A stretch of DNA of 64,000 bases from Methanospirillum stamsii. Its GTDB lineage: Archaea; Halobacteriota; Methanomicrobia; Methanomicrobiales; Methanospirillaceae. Made by a program: the position numbers and the translations under genes. How positions within the stretch are numbered: position 1 is the first letter of the stretch; each line of letters starts with the position of its first letter. The notes under the pieces were generated by a model. That model was not told where the DNA came from, did not search any database, and saw nothing but the letters and a program-made list of their open reading frames with translations. Location of the stretch: NCBI RefSeq assembly GCF_046244385.1, contig NZ_CP176366.1, positions 434,001 through 498,000 on the forward strand, written 5' to 3'. This document shows, one piece after another, positions 35,755 to 44,855 of this stretch.

Positions 35755-36583
35755 TTTTCTCGTAACAGTTGGAAAAAGTCTGATTCAACATGGATATTAC
35801 AATAACCGGATATATCTTATTTCACTCCATCCAGAAGATACCGACAGAGTAAATGAACGAATACATTTTTTACAACACATCTACTCATATCAAAAAATTA
35901 TCCTTAAAATACCCCGTTCATTAAGGAGAGACTTTGATACTCCGGATACACGAATTGAAGCAGAAATTTTGGGATATTACCAGGGAGTTGAAGATGCACT
36001 TTTTCTGGCACGCTTTTATGACGCAAAAAGAGAAGAAGAAGATGCATACGATAAATTAATGCGCAATATCCAAACCTGCAAAGAAAAAAACCTTCCATCA
36101 GTTCAAAAAAAAGAGCCGAAAGATATTATAATCAAAATGGCAGATTCTTCAGAGATTCCTGCAATTTGTAATCTCTATCAACAGGTCTTTGAGACTTATC
36201 CTTTTCCAATTCATGATCCGGTGTATCTCAAAAAAGTTATGAATTGTGGAATTACATTTTTCGTGGCAAAGTTGTCTGGCAATATTATTGCTACAGGTTC
36301 CTGCGAGATTGATATTCATGCATCTTCAGTCGAGATGAGTGACCTTGCAGTAGATCCAAGGTACCGGGGATATGGTTTGTCAAAAAAAATCCTCTCTTTC
36401 ATGGAGAAAGAAATGAGAGACAGAGGAGTTAAGACTGCTTTTACGATTTGCCGGGCTGAACCTCTTCAGATAAATCGGTTATTCTCCGGATTTGATTACC
36501 AATACGGGGGAACACTTATTAAAAATACAAATATTTGTGGAAAATTTGAGAGTATGAATATCTGGTATAAGGCTTTATCCTGA
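35744..36583 (+). CDS. ablB: Beta-lysine N6-acetyltransferase
   Basis: About 279 residues from ATG 35744. The first 125 or so residues are an AblB-specific region; the rest is a GNAT acetyltransferase domain with VEMSDLAVDPRYRGYGLSKK as the acetyl-CoA binding loop (near 206-225). It acetylates the epsilon-amine of beta-lysine. It overlaps the 3' end of ablA by 11 bp, so the two are coupled. Expression of ablAB is salt-induced in methanosarcinas; no known signal is seen here. Confidence 0.92.
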   Translation: MESDFLVTVGKSLIQHGYYNNRIYLISLHPEDTDRVNERIHFLQHIYSYQKIILKIPRSLRRDFDTPDTRIEAEILGYYQGVEDALFLARFYDAKREEEDAYDKLMRNIQTCKEKNLPSVQKKEPKDIIIKMADSSEIPAICNLYQQVFETYPFPIHDPVYLKKVMNCGITFFVAKLSGNIIATGSCEIDIHASSVEMSDLAVDPRYRGYGLSKKILSFMEKEMRDRGVKTAFTICRAEPLQINRLFSGFDYQYGGTLIKNTNICGKFESMNIWYKALS

Positions 36584-36621
36584 CATAGATTATTCTCTTT
36601 TAAAACAATTTTATGAAATAT

Positions 36622-36897
36622 TTCCGGATCATACCAGTTACATAATAAACCTGGTTACGACCCGTGAATTTTTTCAGGCGGGAGCGAATAAAACTGGACA
36701 AAAGGCGGGGCTGCCTTTTTCATCAACCCAAATAGATTCCAGATCATCCGGTCGCTTATAATATTCTCAATCCCGTAAAAAATTGTCTTCTCAAATATGC
36801 CCCTCTCACGAAGTAACGATTCAATATCAACACACACCATAAATCCTGTTTCAATAGAAAATGCTGCGAGTTTTCTACAGTATCCATATGGAGACTA
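36622..36897 (-). pseudogene. Duplicated 3' fragment of kup K+ transporter gene
   Basis: The 276 bp are highly similar to the 3' end of kup and its trailer at about 40820-41115. The fragment encodes IESLLRERGIFEKTIFYGIE then NIISDRMIWNLFGLMKKAAP, near identical to the Kup C-terminus. Upstream of this the similarity decays, with an internal deletion, and no membrane part is present. A 61-codon frame (36655-36840) remains open but is only the cytoplasmic tail. The copy sits 4 kb from the intact gene in the same orientation. Confidence 0.8.
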
Positions 36898-37152
36898 ATA
36901 ACTCATCCTGCCTGATATTACAAGATTTATTCAATAAACTGAACTTCTTTCTTCCTCTGTTCCGTAGTAGAGTGATCCTATAAGGTTTGTCTATAAAGTA
37001 GGATAAAGAAGGGAGGAAAAAATGTCTTTTCATTTTTTAAAGAAGGTGGTATAAGATAACATGATTGTAATAAATAATTCAAGAGATAGGATTACGGCGT
37101 TTTTTACTCCACTGAAGGATTATTTTATAAAAACTGGTCGAATTTTTTATAT

Positions 37153-37377
37153 ATGATTCACATATCATGCTGGAAAAAAAAGCAATACAAACATACACAA
37201 ATCGGCTATTCGATCATTGGATTACTGGGAATGGTTATTCTGGGTTTATCATCATTATGCATTTATGCTAGAAGTCAGAATATGCCTTGGAATTCGCTGT
37301 TTAATTATATACTTATTTTAGTCCTCAGTATTCTTGGACTATGCTTGCAAAAATGTCTTTTATCAACTCATTCCTAA
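37153..37377 (+). CDS. Possible small membrane protein
   Basis: 74 residues with two hydrophobic segments, IGLLGMVILGLSSLCIYA and FNYILILVLSILGLCLQ, joined by a short polar loop, and a basic N-terminus. No family is recognised and no clear ribosome site precedes ATG 37153. It may be a real small membrane protein or a chance ORF in a degraded AT-rich region. Confidence 0.35.
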   Translation: MIHISCWKKKQYKHTQIGYSIIGLLGMVILGLSSLCIYARSQNMPWNSLFNYILILVLSILGLCLQKCLLSTHS

Positions 37378-37731
37378 TTTTTATTGATATCACAATCTGG
37401 TTTCTTTTTACTATCAATCGTGGACATCAAAAAAAAATTATTCATTACTTCCATTTAAAAAACTGTACTAGATCTTATATTCCATATATTCAGAACGAAC
37501 TCTGAACCACGATTACGGGATAAATAATATTTTAATTGGCCATTTAAAATGGATTGTTAAAAGACTGACATATATGATTCACACACTTTAGGCTACTACC
37601 AGAGTGTATCGCAATGATGAAATCTTGAACATGTTTTACCTTCGTTATAACCACCTTAAATCAAATATCTCACATGAAATGACAAAGAGTCAAGATTATT
37701 CAATTGATTTCTGGTACTATCATAAAGAACC
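37378..37731. other. AT-rich stretch without recognisable gene
   Basis: 354 bp of low-GC sequence before the 3' end of the tetR-like gene. No plausible ORF or RNA is seen. A short motif, atatatgattcaca, at about 37573 also occurs at about 37148 in the upstream gap, each preceded by gattacgg some 60-70 bp earlier (37091 and 37510). This hints at a diverged duplication of about 80 bp. Confidence 0.3.
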
Positions 37732-38406
37732 TTAATTATTATCATTCATTCTGATGTTCATAATCATTCGGCGCTGAAGATTCCAAACATCCTGAACAAA
37801 TTTTTCTTTGGTGACTCCTCTGATTTCCAGTTTCTCAGTGAATGCAGGTCGCATAGTGGGAATATTATCTGCTATCCAGGATAGGACAACATAAATTTCT
37901 ACCGGATCCAAATCAGAGCGGATAGTACCATCCTGAATACCCAATTCGATAGAAGAAATGGAGAGGGAAGCAATTTCATTACCAATTTTTTTATATTCTG
38001 TCAGACACTCACTATCAGTTATTGCTGTGATATCAAATCCCCTTGTCCGGAAAAATAATCCGATTCGATAATAATCAGGATAATCATGAGCAAATTGATA
38101 GTATGCTTTTCCTATCGCACTGATTTTTTCAAGCCCTAAAACTTCTCGTGTTTCAGATTCTTTTACCATCCGAAGAAGGATCCGTGAACCCCGGGTAACC
38201 ACTGATAAAAAAAGAGATTGTTTATCTTTAAAATAATAATAGAGCAGAGCTTTGTTCACCTCAGCCTCCTCTGCTATGCTATTCATGGTAATTGAATCAT
38301 ACTCTCCAGAAAAAAATAATTTTTCTGCTGCATTCAAAATATCTTCGCGTCTCTTTTCCTTCTCTCTTTTTTTCCTATCTGCTATTGACACATTTGATCC
38401 TCGCAA
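37732..38406 (-). CDS. TetR/AcrR family transcriptional regulator
   Basis: 224 residues. The N-terminal HTH (ILNAAEKLFFSGEYDSITMN then SIAEEAEVNKALLYYYFKDK) is a canonical TetR DNA-binding domain. The C-terminal ligand domain is helical and divergent. The gene is divergent from the flavoprotein gene at 38755, which it probably controls, with paired direct repeats in the shared upstream region as candidate operators. The inducer is unknown. Confidence 0.88.
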   Translation of the reverse strand: MRGSNVSIADRKKREKEKRREDILNAAEKLFFSGEYDSITMNSIAEEAEVNKALLYYYFKDKQSLFLSVVTRGSRILLRMVKESETREVLGLEKISAIGKAYYQFAHDYPDYYRIGLFFRTRGFDITAITDSECLTEYKKIGNEIASLSISSIELGIQDGTIRSDLDPVEIYVVLSWIADNIPTMRPAFTEKLEIRGVTKEKFVQDVWNLQRRMIMNIRMNDNN

Positions 38407-38754
38407 TCCATATGTTACACTTTCACAACCTTATTCAAAAAAGTTCCCATTATTGATTCAACTATTATGATTTACAAAGAGAGCATAAAATAGATATCTC
38501 TAATAATTCTGTGTAGATTACTCATCATAATAACAGACTGTGGGTCTTACATTCATTCTCAATATCACCCCAGGATTTTGAAAGAATATTTTTTATGAGA
38601 CCTATTCAACGAGACTACGATTGCTGATAAAATATCTTTTTTATAGATACCACTCATCTCCATATTCAAAAGATATATCTATTTAAAATTCTATACTCAT
38701 TATTGACCTTGAGTTAAATTTTAAACTTGGGTTAATTTTCTCACAGGAGAAAAA
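38407..38754. promoter_or_regulatory. tetR / flavoprotein divergent promoter region
   Basis: 348 bp between divergent genes. Close to the flavoprotein start there is a direct repeat: ttgagttaaatttt (38709-38722) and ttgggttaatttt (38727-38739), spaced 18 bp start to start. An aggag ribosome site follows at about 38746, before ATG 38755. The repeat position near the expected promoter suits binding of the divergent TetR protein. The rest is AT-rich with no gene. Confidence 0.4.
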
Positions 38755-38773
38755 ATGAAAGTAATTGCAATTA

Positions 38774-39854
38774 TAGTTAGTTGCAATACTTTCTATACTA
38801 TTGAATTTAAATATGGTTTATGGTAAATGTCCAGCAAATAACAATCATACCTCACATTACTCAAAGTGATTTGCTTAAAAAAATTAAAGATTATGAACTA
38901 GGGGCCAAAATCCACAAGCGGCTAACCTTTATTAATCTTCGGTATTCGAATATACCCGTAAAGGAAGCATGTAAATTAGTGGGTATTTCTCCGGGAACGG
39001 GTTATACGTGGCAGGATAGGTGGAATTCAGAAGGTTATGCAGGTTTAATTCCAAAATATGCTGGTGGAAAGCCAGCAAAACTTTCAGATATTGAAAAGGA
39101 TCAATTATATGAGATTTTACACACTCGCAATTTTTGGACAACCTCTGAAGTTCGAGAGTTAATTTTTTTAAAATTTTCCGTAAATTATAGTATGGACCAA
39201 ATAAGGAGAATTTTAAAGAAATATAAAATGCTTTTTGGGAAATTATATCCGCAAGATTATCGTCGCCCTGAAAACGCAGAGGAAATTTTAAAAAAAGACT
39301 CCCAAAAATGAGCAAAAATGTTGTAATCGGCTTTTTGGATGCTAGTTCTCCACAATCTACTGCTAACACTCAACGAGTATGGTTTTTCACAAGAACCCGC
39401 ATTATAAAAAAATACCAGTAAGTTTAGAGCCAATACCTTTGGAATTTACTCTCCTAATGGGAACTCCATTTTAACATTTCGTGATCACTCTAAAAAAGAG
39501 GATATATGTGAAGTCTTAAGTGAATTTAAAGCAGCAAATCCAGGAAAAAGAATTGTGATAATTCTTGACAACTTCTCATCACATCGATCACAAATGGTCC
39601 GTGATTTTTCTGCACAAAATGGTATTGAGCTAATTTTCCTTCCGCCGTATTCTCCAGATTTAAATCCAATAGAGCAAATTTGGAGAGCTGTCCGGAGAGA
39701 TCTTTCTACCCTTTTCATTAAGGATCTTGATCACTTAAAAGCAGAAATTTGGGAAGAATTTTTCTACAGAATTAACCAAATCACCTATTTCAAAGGATGG
39801 GCTGAAAAATTTTTGAGCGCAAAATATTATTTCAAAATGTTATGCAACTAACTA
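38774..39854 (+). mobile_element. IS630-family insertion sequence with TA target duplication
   Basis: 1081 bp. The ends are perfect 12-bp terminal inverted repeats, tagttagttgca at 38774-38785 and its complement tgcaactaacta at 39843-39854. The element is flanked by TA on both sides (38772-38773 and 39855-39856), the target duplication expected of IS630/mariner-type transposition. It interrupts a flavoprotein gene, whose frame is restored exactly when the element and one TA are removed. It encodes a DDE transposase in broken frames. Confidence 0.88.
38820..39851 (+). pseudogene. IS630-family transposase, in three frames
   Basis: The first frame (38820-39311) encodes the N-terminal HTH region (VKEACKLVGISPGTGYTWQD) and helical linker. 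A second frame starting at the ATGA overlap (39308) carries VVIGFLDASSPQSTANTQRV with the first catalytic Asp. A shift at an A7 run (about 39408) leads to a third frame reading FRANTFGIYSPNGNS, then IVIILDNFSSHRS (second Asp) and LPPYSPDLNPIEQIWR (final acidic residue). All catalytic residues exist, but two frame changes are needed. The first might be translational coupling; the second is not a standard -1 slip, so the gene is probably inactive. Confidence 0.75.
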
Positions 39855-40836
39855 TAATTCCAGCCCTCATAAAGGCAATGGAAACACAGCAGTCATTCTT
39901 GATCCATTCCTCCAGGGAATGAAAGAAGCAGGAGCAGATATTAGTCTCCATTATACTGATGATCTTATCATCAGTGCTTGTCGTGGGGATTTAAGGTGTA
40001 TGACTCATACGCCAGGAACCTGTATCCATGATGATGATATGAGATGGCTTTTCCCAAAGATGGAAGACGCAGATATATGGGTGCTAGCTTCTCCTCTGTA
40101 CTGCGATGGGGTAACCGGCCCTATGAAAACGCTTATGGATAGAATGGTTCCTTTGTTACAGTTATTCGTTGAATTACGGGAAGATAGATGCAGACATCCT
40201 CTATGGACTCCAAAAGAGCGAATGATAGTACTTGTATCCAATTGCGGATTTTGGGAGAACGAAAGTTTTGATCCGGTCATTGCTCAAACTAAGGCATTTG
40301 CAAAAAATGTTCATGCAGAATATGCTGGTTCCATAATCCGGCCCCATGGTCCAACCCTGAAGGCGATGATTCAAAAAGGATTGCCGGTTCAGGATGTGCT
40401 TGATTCTATAAGGGATGCAGGGTTCCAATTAATTGATAAGGGATATATGGATGAATGCACACTCAATGCAATTAGTCGCCCCCTTAAAACCCGGGATGCT
40501 TTCCTCAAGGATGCAAATGAGATAATCCAAAATATCATTGACCATGCCATGATTCATTCCGAGTCTCTTTAATGAGTAATTAAGATTGGAAAAAATTTTT
40601 TGCGAAAAGAGTATGTTTATTATCTTGTTGAATGGAGATATCAAATGAAAGATATAATATCATTATCAAAAGAAAATGCCATAGAATATCAAATTATTTA
40701 CTCTAGGCGTAATAGAATTTAATACAACAAACATAAAGAGGAGCGAACCCAGTAAAATGACTTCAGGGATTGCCCTACTCAGACATTATCACATTTTTTA
40801 AAAGATTTACCAATTAAAACCTCCGGATCACACCAG

Positions 40837-42648
40837 TTACATGATAAACCTGGTGATCACCCCATGTATTTTTTCCGGAGGGAGCGAATAAAACTGGACA
40901 AAAGGTGGTGATGCCTTTTTCATGAGGCCAAACAGGTTCCAGATCATCCTATCACTTATGATATTCTCAATCCCGTAAAAGATTGTCTTCTCAAATATAC
41001 CCCTTTCACGAAGTAACAATTCAATATCAATAATTTCCATGTACCCTGCTTCGATGGAAAAAGCGGACAGACCTTCCGCAAGACCTTCCTCATAATCAGA
41101 TACTACTCCAAATGGATATCCCTTAATCCTGATGGAGACCAGAATATTCTGTTTATATATAATATTATTCTGGAAGAAGATCTGCCCGATATACGGGGAT
41201 ACTGTCCGGATATCGGAAGTAAAATAGAGAGCCGCTCCGGATATTTTACAACTGTTTCTATAGAGCTCATGATACTTATCTATAAACTCCTCGTAAGGAA
41301 GAGGTTTAAAAGCAGAACGAAGTTTTTGCTGACCTTTGATAAAGATAACAATAATGATTAAAGGAATTGATGCAAGCAAAAACGACCAGTACGCTCCATG
41401 AGGTATTTTTGTCAAACATGACAGGAAAAAGGTCAGGTTTATACCAAGGAGCAAAAACATCGTCCCTATCCGGAGTGCATCTTTTTTCAGAATAAAGATT
41501 AAAAGGAGCATAAAGGCTGAAATGGACATATCTCCAGCGACTGCAAGCCCGTATGCTGCACCAAGATTATCTGACGTTTGAAACGTAGCCATTACAATCA
41601 GAACAGCAACAAGTAAAACCCAGTTTACCGTGTCAATATAAATCTGGGACCGTAACGCTGAAGAGGTATACGAGATCTTCATCTTCGGGATAATCCGGGT
41701 CGTCATTGCCTGATAGACGATTGAAAACATCCCGCTTATCATCGCCTGCGATGCAATAATGGTTGCACAGATACTAAGGAGGAGAAAAGGAACATAGAGG
41801 ATCCCAATCTCTGAAGATACCATTGAAAAGAGGACTGTTCCCATTGACCCATACTGCAGAACAAATGCACCCTGACCAAGATAACTCAGCATCAGAGCAG
41901 GAAAAACCACGTACCATCCCTTGATTATTGGTTCACGGCCAAGATGACCCATATCAGCATAAAGTGCCTCACCCCCCGTAACACAGAGAACAATAGAAGA
42001 GAGAACAATAAAAGAAGAAATACCATGTTCCAGTAGAAACCCAATTGCATAATGGGGACTTAAAGCAAAAAGGATCTGTGGTGCTCCTGCTATCCCGATA
42101 AGACCAGTAATTGAAAGTGCAACAAACCAGATTACCATTACCGGACCAAATGCCCAAGAGATACTATCAGTACCTTTTTTCTGGCAAAAAAATAGACAAA
42201 CTGCAATTAACGCTGCGATAAAAAGCAGAATAAAACCCTCTATCTCCTCAAGTCCGGGAACAAGTCTGAGTCCTTCTACCGCCGATAGAATACTAATGGC
42301 AGGGGTAATAACTCCATCACCCATAAAAAGACAGACACCAACTATCGCAAGTAAAGAAATGAAAGATGCGATTGAATTATTCTTTAATAGTGAAATCAAC
42401 ATCTCTTTCAGTACTATAGTTCCACCTTCACCCTTAGAACCGACATTCATCGCAATCCAGACATATTGGACGGTAATAACAAGGAAAAGGCTCCAGAAAA
42501 TGAGCGAGATAACTCCAAGTATATTTTCTTCTGATGGATGTAAAAAAAGAAGGATAATTCCGACTGTGTAAATTGGACTGGTTCCGATATCCCCAAAAAC
42601 AAGTCCTAATGATTTTATGACTTTGGATTCGGCCAGAGAAGAGAACAT
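40837..42648 (-). CDS. kup: KUP-family potassium uptake protein
   Basis: 603 residues with about 12 membrane helices (about 1-440) and a cytoplasmic C-terminal domain. The N-terminus has the KUP signature LGLVFGDIGTSPIYTVGIIL, and SKGEGGTIVLKEML follows the second helix. KUP proteins import K+ by proton symport, the first response to osmotic upshift. Downstream it shares its 3' sequence with the fragment at 36622. The gene lies in a run of osmotic genes (ablAB, mscS). ATG 42648. Confidence 0.93.
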   Translation of the reverse strand: MFSSLAESKVIKSLGLVFGDIGTSPIYTVGIILLFLHPSEENILGVISLIFWSLFLVITVQYVWIAMNVGSKGEGGTIVLKEMLISLLKNNSIASFISLLAIVGVCLFMGDGVITPAISILSAVEGLRLVPGLEEIEGFILLFIAALIAVCLFFCQKKGTDSISWAFGPVMVIWFVALSITGLIGIAGAPQILFALSPHYAIGFLLEHGISSFIVLSSIVLCVTGGEALYADMGHLGREPIIKGWYVVFPALMLSYLGQGAFVLQYGSMGTVLFSMVSSEIGILYVPFLLLSICATIIASQAMISGMFSIVYQAMTTRIIPKMKISYTSSALRSQIYIDTVNWVLLVAVLIVMATFQTSDNLGAAYGLAVAGDMSISAFMLLLIFILKKDALRIGTMFLLLGINLTFFLSCLTKIPHGAYWSFLLASIPLIIIVIFIKGQQKLRSAFKPLPYEEFIDKYHELYRNSCKISGAALYFTSDIRTVSPYIGQIFFQNNIIYKQNILVSIRIKGYPFGVVSDYEEGLAEGLSAFSIEAGYMEIIDIELLLRERGIFEKTIFYGIENIISDRMIWNLFGLMKKASPPFVQFYSLPPEKIHGVITRFIM

Positions 42649-42835
42649 AACTTATCGGTTTTACAAATATACGATAAATTGCTTCTGGTTCGAATTTTTA
42701 TTCATCCCTGGAAGTTATCAAAAAATATCAGAGTTAAATCCCCCACGTATTGAAATCACCTGTAAGAGATTATCGGTTGGGCAGGGAGTTGTTTTTTTCA
42801 GGGAACCGGTTTCGTAAACGTGAAAAAAATTGTGA

Positions 42836-43720
42836 TTATACCACTTTATCTCCTGGATTTCCGAATTTTTTGCTTTGTTCATGCTGCTCATCCATGAGGA
42901 CTCCCGGATATGGAGGGGAACGGATGTTTTCATTTTTCATCGCATCCCATGCTCGTTGGTGAAGATCTGACTGGTATTCAAACTCATAACGGTGATCAGT
43001 AACATAGGCCTTTGCCCGTATCCGGTGATAAAATGGAAATGACTGAATTAGAACGGTATAGGGAAATTCATCACTAATAATTACATACGGCGAACTTGCA
43101 ATAGTCTCTCTGACCAGTATTTGTGCTCTGGAATAATCAGAGGTGTTGTCAATAAAAAGATCGGTAACAACCATCATTGCTGTTTTACCAAAATTTCCAC
43201 TGGAAACTGTTCCGGAAAAGATCTGGTAATTGGGAATTGTTACCACATCATCAGAAGGAGTTACAAGTCTCGTGGTCCGAAGACCAATGTCAGTTACTTC
43301 CCCGTAGTATTCACCAAAAGAGATTTTATCACCGATCTGGTAAGGTTTTTCAACAATAATGATTATGCCCCCGATAATATTGGAAAATAAATCCTTCAGA
43401 CCATACCCCATGGCAGCTCCAAATAATCCAAAAAACGCAATCATTTCAGCATATGACGGATCAAGGATTGCGGTTAAAGCAAACCAGGAGGCAATACAAT
43501 AAAACCCAATTTTTACCAGGGGTATCAGCATCTTTATAGTTACCCTGTCTTTAGAGAATAATTCTGAAAATTGTTGAAGAATATGCCCTACAACGAAGGC
43601 CAGGATAAAGGTAAAGAGATAAAGGAGGATGATATACAAAAGAAGGGATGTATAATCACCTGAAATCGGATCTGCAATAACGCCTGAAACACCGCCAGGA
43701 TAACTATCATTCATTCCCAT
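42836..43720 (-). CDS. MscS-family mechanosensitive ion channel
   Basis: 294 residues. Three membrane helices occupy about 25-120. The pore-lining helix and beta domain read AMGYGLKDLFSNIIGGIIII then VEKPYQIGDKISFGEYYGEV and IPNYQIFSGTVSSGNFG, a clear MscS core. A cytoplasmic alpha/beta domain ends the protein. Such channels release solutes on hypo-osmotic shock, balancing osmolyte synthesis and Kup uptake encoded nearby. The start ATG 43720 overlaps the stop of the upstream unknown gene by 10 bp (ATG 43714 is an alternative), so the two are coupled. Confidence 0.88.
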   Translation of the reverse strand: MGMNDSYPGGVSGVIADPISGDYTSLLLYIILLYLFTFILAFVVGHILQQFSELFSKDRVTIKMLIPLVKIGFYCIASWFALTAILDPSYAEMIAFFGLFGAAMGYGLKDLFSNIIGGIIIIVEKPYQIGDKISFGEYYGEVTDIGLRTTRLVTPSDDVVTIPNYQIFSGTVSSGNFGKTAMMVVTDLFIDNTSDYSRAQILVRETIASSPYVIISDEFPYTVLIQSFPFYHRIRAKAYVTDHRYEFEYQSDLHQRAWDAMKNENIRSPPYPGVLMDEQHEQSKKFGNPGDKVV

Positions 43721-44790
43721 ATCATCCTCCGCTGGGTCAGATATGAAACGACCGGAGCAAAACCTTCTGCTGTGATTTTCCAGGTATCTTCATCTCTCAT
43801 GAGAAGTCCTGCTGAAGACAGCCGGTACAAAGAAGAATTTAATACTGCTTTGTCATGAATTGATTGATTAAGGCGTGAATATACCGGGTTTTCATACATG
43901 AGAATCAAGGTAAGAATAAAATTATCGATTGCAGATAATTCCGGAACTGTAAGGGATTTAGGAAGAAGAGAGAACCGGATTTCGTTCTCATTTTTTGCAT
44001 TTTGAAAGATCTGATATCCAATTCCGGGTTCACCAAGTGACAACCGGAAAATTTCCCGGAATATGAGTTCTTCAGGGAGAATTTTTTTGTCAGCTAATAA
44101 CGGAACATATGATGCATACCGACGTCTGATGGTAAGATAAGGAATAGAAAATGTTAGATTTAAAGATTCGATATCCACATCAACGTCCTTTCTGACTAAT
44201 TCAAGAGTGTTATCAAGTTCTATATCTATTGTAAAACGAATCTGCTCGCTTTCACCGGTGAGAAGATATTCCTGCAGATCAGATAAAGAAAGAAACGGAA
44301 GTGGAATTACTATGGGAAACCAGCGTTCGATGTGAAGAAAACCACTGAGAAAATTCCAGGAGTACTGGTTCCAGGTTGTGATAACCTGCCTTGAGTTCGT
44401 AACTAATTGCGATAAAAAAGACCTTAAAAGATCAAATCCATGGGGACGCCTTTCAAAGAGGTACTGGCATTCCTGACAAATATAAACTGCATCTTCTTCA
44501 AAAAGGGTATTAAGATCGCCCCGACCGATATTTTTTTTGGAAAAGTCAATGGTTCTTACCATTACTGAAATTTCACGGGAAATACTCTCCGCAGTATTAT
44601 TCCGGGAATATGCAGTAGGACTAATGATTGCTATCTTTGGAGGAGTTCGTAAATCCCCTGGTTTTCGAATATGCGTTAAAATTTCACAAATTTGTGACTG
44701 GTACAGGGGAATGTCATTTCCAAGGTAACATTCAGACAGAGTATTTTTTCCGTTCACACCATTAAATATTGTAACCATCCCCGGGTACAA
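43711..44790 (-). CDS. Unknown 359-residue protein coupled to MscS (degenerate ATPase-like?)
   Basis: A soluble protein, with ATG 44778 as an alternative to 44790. The N-terminus reads TIFNGVNGKNTLSECYLGND, which recalls a Walker A with Asn in place of the usual Ser/Thr after GK. Later AVYICQECQYLFERR resembles a Walker B-like strand ending in acidic or polar residues, and VITTWNQYSWNFLSGFL recalls a sensor region of STAND/AAA-type ATPases. The C-terminus (about 285-359) looks like a winged helix. These resemblances are weak. Because its stop overlaps the mscS start, it probably regulates or assists that channel. Confidence 0.6.
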   Translation of the reverse strand: MYPGMVTIFNGVNGKNTLSECYLGNDIPLYQSQICEILTHIRKPGDLRTPPKIAIISPTAYSRNNTAESISREISVMVRTIDFSKKNIGRGDLNTLFEEDAVYICQECQYLFERRPHGFDLLRSFLSQLVTNSRQVITTWNQYSWNFLSGFLHIERWFPIVIPLPFLSLSDLQEYLLTGESEQIRFTIDIELDNTLELVRKDVDVDIESLNLTFSIPYLTIRRRYASYVPLLADKKILPEELIFREIFRLSLGEPGIGYQIFQNAKNENEIRFSLLPKSLTVPELSAIDNFILTLILMYENPVYSRLNQSIHDKAVLNSSLYRLSSAGLLMRDEDTWKITAEGFAPVVSYLTQRRMIWE

Positions 44791-44855
44791 ATTACGTCAG
44801 AACGATTATTTAGTCTTCAGGTAATTTAAGGTTAATCTCAAATTATTACAAAGAA

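Larger units (their letters stand above)
38755..40572 (+). pseudogene. NADPH-dependent FMN reductase / iron-sulfur flavoprotein, split by IS630
   Basis: ATG 38755 (after aggag) starts MKVIAI and is cut at 38773. The frame resumes at 39857 after the insertion sequence. Joined with one copy of the TA duplication, the gene is 735 bp (244 residues) and reads MKVIAINSSPHKGNGNTAVI, the flavodoxin-like phosphate loop. Then comes the Cys segment CRGDLRCMTHTPGTCIHDDD near 50-69 and SPLYCDGVTGPMKTLMDRM near 95. No stop or frameshift is seen in the body, so the insertion looks recent. An internal start could still give a protein lacking the FMN phosphate loop. Confidence 0.85.

Noticed and set aside
36655..36840. 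Independent 61-residue gene
   Set aside because: Sequence matches the Kup C-terminus and its trailer, so it is treated as a duplicated fragment.
39919..40572. A complete 217-residue flavoprotein starting at about 39919
   Set aside because: The coding frame extends upstream to the IS630 end at 39857 and the true start lies at 38755, so this is a truncated view of an interrupted gene.
42683..42720. ggttcgaattt box considered as a tRNA T-arm
   Set aside because: No acceptor or anticodon arms could be folded around it.
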